The notes beneath the pieces are model-generated. The model worked only from the letters and a program-made list of their open reading frames with translations, was not told the DNA's origin and did no database searches. 54,547 nucleotides of DNA, taken from assembly GCA_024637255.1 (NCBI GenBank), contig JAGXFO010000006.1:1-54547 (forward strand), given 5' to 3'. This document shows positions 52,466 to 54,547 of the stretch, piece after piece. Origin of the DNA: Sulfurovum sp. Its GTDB lineage: Bacteria; Campylobacterota; Campylobacteria; Campylobacterales; Sulfurovaceae. How positions within the stretch are numbered: position 1 is the stretch's first letter; the number at the start of each line of letters is the position of its first letter. Position numbers and translations under genes: made by a program.

Positions 52466-52663
52466 TCAGACTTCTTCTATTATTTTAAGGTTTAGCCAAG
52501 ATGGGGGATTGTAAAAACTGAGTTCACTTTGGTTCCAGTCACTTCTTTCACTATGGCGAGTGTGTAATATATTATTTATCAGAGTATATTGTAACCCCGT
52601 GATACTACTAATAAGATTCTTACCCTCTTTTAACGCTTCCAAAACAGCTTCTCTACTTTTCAT
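52466..52663 (-). CDS. Small hypothetical protein (65 aa)
   Basis: ATG 52663 has AAGGA 7 bases upstream. The product starts MKSREAVLEALKEGKNLISS and is soluble, with a basic middle and a Trp/Pro segment (NPPSWLNLKIIEEV) at the end. It has no known family and lies 98 bp downstream of csp. Confidence 0.55.
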   Translation of the reverse strand: MKSREAVLEALKEGKNLISSITGLQYTLINNILHTRHSERSDWNQSELSFYNPPSWLNLKIIEEV

Positions 52664-52731
52664 GCGTTTTCCTTATAATTAAACAGTTCTAAAAAAAGAC
52701 CTAATAGTCTCTTTCTTGAACCGTTTAAATT

Positions 52732-52753
52732 ATGGACAGATTTCTCTGCCCAT
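52732..52753 (-). terminator. Hairpin after cold-shock gene
   Basis: ATGGACAGA (52732-52740) pairs with TCTGCCCAT (52745-52753) with one mismatch over TTTC, 8 bp past the csp stop. Confidence 0.6.
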
Positions 52754-52761
52754 AGATAGTC

Positions 52762-52980
52762 TTAGAGACCAGTAACGTTTTCAGCTTGTAAGCCTTTTTC
52801 GCCTTTTCCAATTTCGAAGCTCACTTTTTGACCTTCGTTAAGGGAAACACGGTCATAACCATTGCTATTAATTTGACGATAGTGTACAAATACATCATCC
52901 CCGCCATTTTCTTGTTCGATAAAACCGAAACCTTTTTCACTGTTGAACCATTTTACTGTTCCGTTTACTAATGTTGCCAT
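52762..52980 (-). CDS. Cold-shock domain protein
   Basis: The 72-residue OB-fold protein has RNP1 KGFGFIE and RNP2 DVFVHY motifs, so it is an RNA chaperone. HYRQI replaces the common HFSAI. AAAGGA precedes the ATG. The 5' region holds a perfect 8-bp hairpin (53096-53120), consistent with a structured leader of the cspA kind. Near the RhlE-like helicase, it suggests an RNA-remodelling neighbourhood. Confidence 0.93.
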   Translation of the reverse strand: MATLVNGTVKWFNSEKGFGFIEQENGGDDVFVHYRQINSNGYDRVSLNEGQKVSFEIGKGEKGLQAENVTGL

Positions 52981-53095
52981 TGTTATTCCTTTTGTTGTGT
53001 GTACACATCATTGCTGAAGTGTTTAAAATATAAATTGGAGTGTTCTTTCGGGAGGATAATACTGGAAACTAAAGGTTATCAATACAAGTCAAGCC

Positions 53096-53120
53096 AAAGA
53101 TGAAACTCTAAATCATCTTT
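53096..53120 (-). promoter_or_regulatory. Hairpin in csp upstream region
   Basis: AAAGATGA (53096-53103) and TCATCTTT (53113-53120) pair perfectly over 9 bases, 116 bp before the csp ATG. It would lie in the mRNA leader if transcription starts at the minus-strand TATAAT near 53137-53132. Confidence 0.45.
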
Positions 53121-53175
53121 TAATAGAATAATTATAGCTGAATATTTAAATAATAGCAATAGTAGAGTACGATAA

Positions 53176-53206
53176 GGAAAGGAATTGACATTCCTTTCCC
53201 TTTTTT
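53176..53206 (+). terminator. Strong plus-strand terminator between csp and pilT
   Basis: GGAAAGGAAT (53176-53185) and ATTCCTTTCC (53190-53199) form ten perfect pairs over TGAC, followed by C and six Ts. The T-run is on the plus strand although both neighbouring genes read leftward; it may still work for pilT. Confidence 0.65.
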
Positions 53207-53208
53207 AA

Positions 53209-54351
53209 CTATTCTCCCTTAAGTAAGGGAGTTTCATTCATGGTGTCTGAATGAAATTTCTCTTCATACTCATTACTCATTGTGAACATCAGTTTAAGAT
53301 CAGCAGGACTACTTGCGTACTGATAGGCTTGTTCTTCAGTAATTTTTTCTGCCAATGTGAGATTAAAAAGAGCCCGGTTAAAGTTAATCGAATCAAAACT
53401 GATACCTTCTTTTTCGATGGCATCAGGAATTTCATTATCGCGTTTGGCACGGATGAGTTCTTGTATTTGGGGGCTTTTGAACATCATTTCAACAGCGGCC
53501 ACCATATTGCCAGATATACCTTTAATTAAGCGCTGAGAAATAACAGCTTCAAGAGTGGCTGAAAGTGTTGTACGTATACGGTTTTGCTCATCAGTAGGAA
53601 ACATGCCGATGAGTCTGTCAACCGTTTCTTTTGCATCGAGGGTATGCACTGTTGAAAAAACAAGATGCCCGGTATTGACTGCTTGTAAAATACTTTCAGC
53701 GGTTGCATAGTCACGTATTTCACCTACAACTATAATATCAGGATCTTCACGCATAGCTGCCCGTAGAGCCCTAGAGAAACTTTGCGTATGTAAACCCAGC
53801 TCTCGTTGTTCTACAATAGATTCCGCATCATGGTGTACATATTCTACAGGATCTTCAATGGTAATAATGTGATGATTATACGTTTTATTAATCTCTTCAA
53901 TAATGCTCGCAAGCGTTGTAGACTTTCCACTTCCTGTAGTACCTGTGACAAGAACAAGTCCACGCCTGAGATGGGTGAGTTTATGCAAAGCTTTTGGGAG
54001 GTTCAACTCTTCAATGGACTTAATACAAAAAGGGATGAGACGAAAGGCTATGGCATAACCGCCAAGATGCATAAAAATATTCACCCTAAAACGGTATTTT
54101 TCGTTTAGTCCATAAGCACCGTCAAACTCTTTGTTTTCCATGAAGTTTTCATAGTGACTTCCTGTTAAGAGTTTAACAAGTGATTCCATAGTCTTTGTGT
54201 CTATCTTTTCTTTCGATAAAAGAACAATTTCACTTTTAAGGCGTGCGCGAATTTGACCATTGCTTTTAATATGTAGGTCTGCTCCCCCTACATCAATCAA
54301 CATGTTTAGCCAAGAATCCAACTTCTGTTCTATATTTTGCACCAAAGACAT
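53209..54351 (-). CDS. pilT: PilT-like twitching ATPase
   Basis: The 380-residue product has Walker A GTTGSGKST, the Asp box EDPVEYVH, Walker B region DPDIIVVGEIRD and the His box HLVFSTVHT. This is a type IV pilus retraction ATPase of the GspE/PilT family, acting as a hexamer at the inner membrane. The length fits PilT/PilU. No other pilus genes are in the window. The last 196 bp (54352-54547) show no gene. Confidence 0.92.
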   Translation of the reverse strand: MSLVQNIEQKLDSWLNMLIDVGGADLHIKSNGQIRARLKSEIVLLSKEKIDTKTMESLVKLLTGSHYENFMENKEFDGAYGLNEKYRFRVNIFMHLGGYAIAFRLIPFCIKSIEELNLPKALHKLTHLRRGLVLVTGTTGSGKSTTLASIIEEINKTYNHHIITIEDPVEYVHHDAESIVEQRELGLHTQSFSRALRAAMREDPDIIVVGEIRDYATAESILQAVNTGHLVFSTVHTLDAKETVDRLIGMFPTDEQNRIRTTLSATLEAVISQRLIKGISGNMVAAVEMMFKSPQIQELIRAKRDNEIPDAIEKEGISFDSINFNRALFNLTLAEKITEEQAYQYASSPADLKLMFTMSNEYEEKFHSDTMNETPLLKGE

Positions 54352-54547
54352 ATTCCCTCCCTTTGCTTTTATATGTTTATATTATACTACATATTATTAG
54401 CTTATAGAGCCACTTGCAAATTCAACCCAAAAAAACCAGCTAATTCTCCATATCCGCTAACTGGTCATTAAAAAAGTGTCTCTTGCATCAATTTTACAAC
54501 TAAAAATCTAAAAAGTACTAAAAAACCTATTTTTTGTGCGTACTTTA

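Overview
The window looks like a chromosomal segment of an AT-rich Campylobacterota bacterium, most like Sulfurovum or Sulfurimonas. The main indications are an SdhA-SdhB-SdhE succinate dehydrogenase/fumarate reductase with an HdrB-like third subunit, a RibBA whose GTP cyclohydrolase half is degenerate, and many proteins typical of that phylum. Species assignment is inference from protein character alone.

Left end (1-8409): the tail of an insertion-sequence transposase, then an apparently complete filamentous phage (inovirus) prophage of about 8.1 kb. Exact 50-bp direct repeats bound it (231-280 and 8330-8379). They are the 3' part of an initiator tRNA-fMet gene, whose intact copy lies at the right junction. 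Left to right it holds a structured gene-free region that may be the origin/packaging region, a leftward repressor plus membrane-protein pair, a triplicated operator, a tyrosine integrase, a probable ssDNA-binding protein, a pVIII-like coat protein with terminator, small membrane proteins, a pIII-like adhesin with calcium-binding-type repeats, a pVI-like protein, the Zot/pI assembly ATPase and an HUH rolling-circle initiator. No secretin (pIV) gene is present. Several genes are under 60 codons.

Housekeeping and core metabolism (8.4-30 kb): tRNA-Gln and tRNA-fMet share a consensus promoter. Then come ribBA, acetyl-CoA synthetase, a 4Fe-4S uracil-DNA glycosylase, an S41 protease lipoprotein, a heavy-metal RND tripartite efflux operon with a small CzcI-like leader gene, an L,D-transpeptidase, a cytoplasmic superoxide reductase, an ADP-ribosylglycohydrolase-family protein, sdhABE with a cofactor-less relative of SdhB upstream, an MFS transporter, a Tat-exported second superoxide reductase and mntP.

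Middle (30-41.6 kb): a ComF-like phosphoribosyltransferase, a leucine-rich-repeat protein, an SO_0444-type Cu/Zn permease and znuACB. A 423-bp gene-free interval contains three stem-loops with three ACAAGGA loop motifs, a candidate CsrA-binding RNA. A dipeptide epimerase and a DUF819 membrane protein follow. Gene decay is concentrated from 37.0 to 41.6 kb: an SMR-transporter relic, a frameshifted secreted protein, a cardiolipin synthase broken at a G7 tract, and two genes whose best start codon is ATC.

Right end (41.6-54.5 kb): an RluA-type pseudouridine synthase, a 939-residue SUV3-like RNA helicase, tRNA-Arg(CCT), an acetolactate-synthase-like TPP enzyme with an aldehyde dehydrogenase, a cation diffusion facilitator, a cluster led by an RhlE-like helicase, a cold-shock protein and a PilT ATPase. 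Metal export and import (RND, CDF, MntP, SO_0444, Znu) and RNA remodelling (two DEAD-box helicases, SUV3, Csp) are recurring themes.
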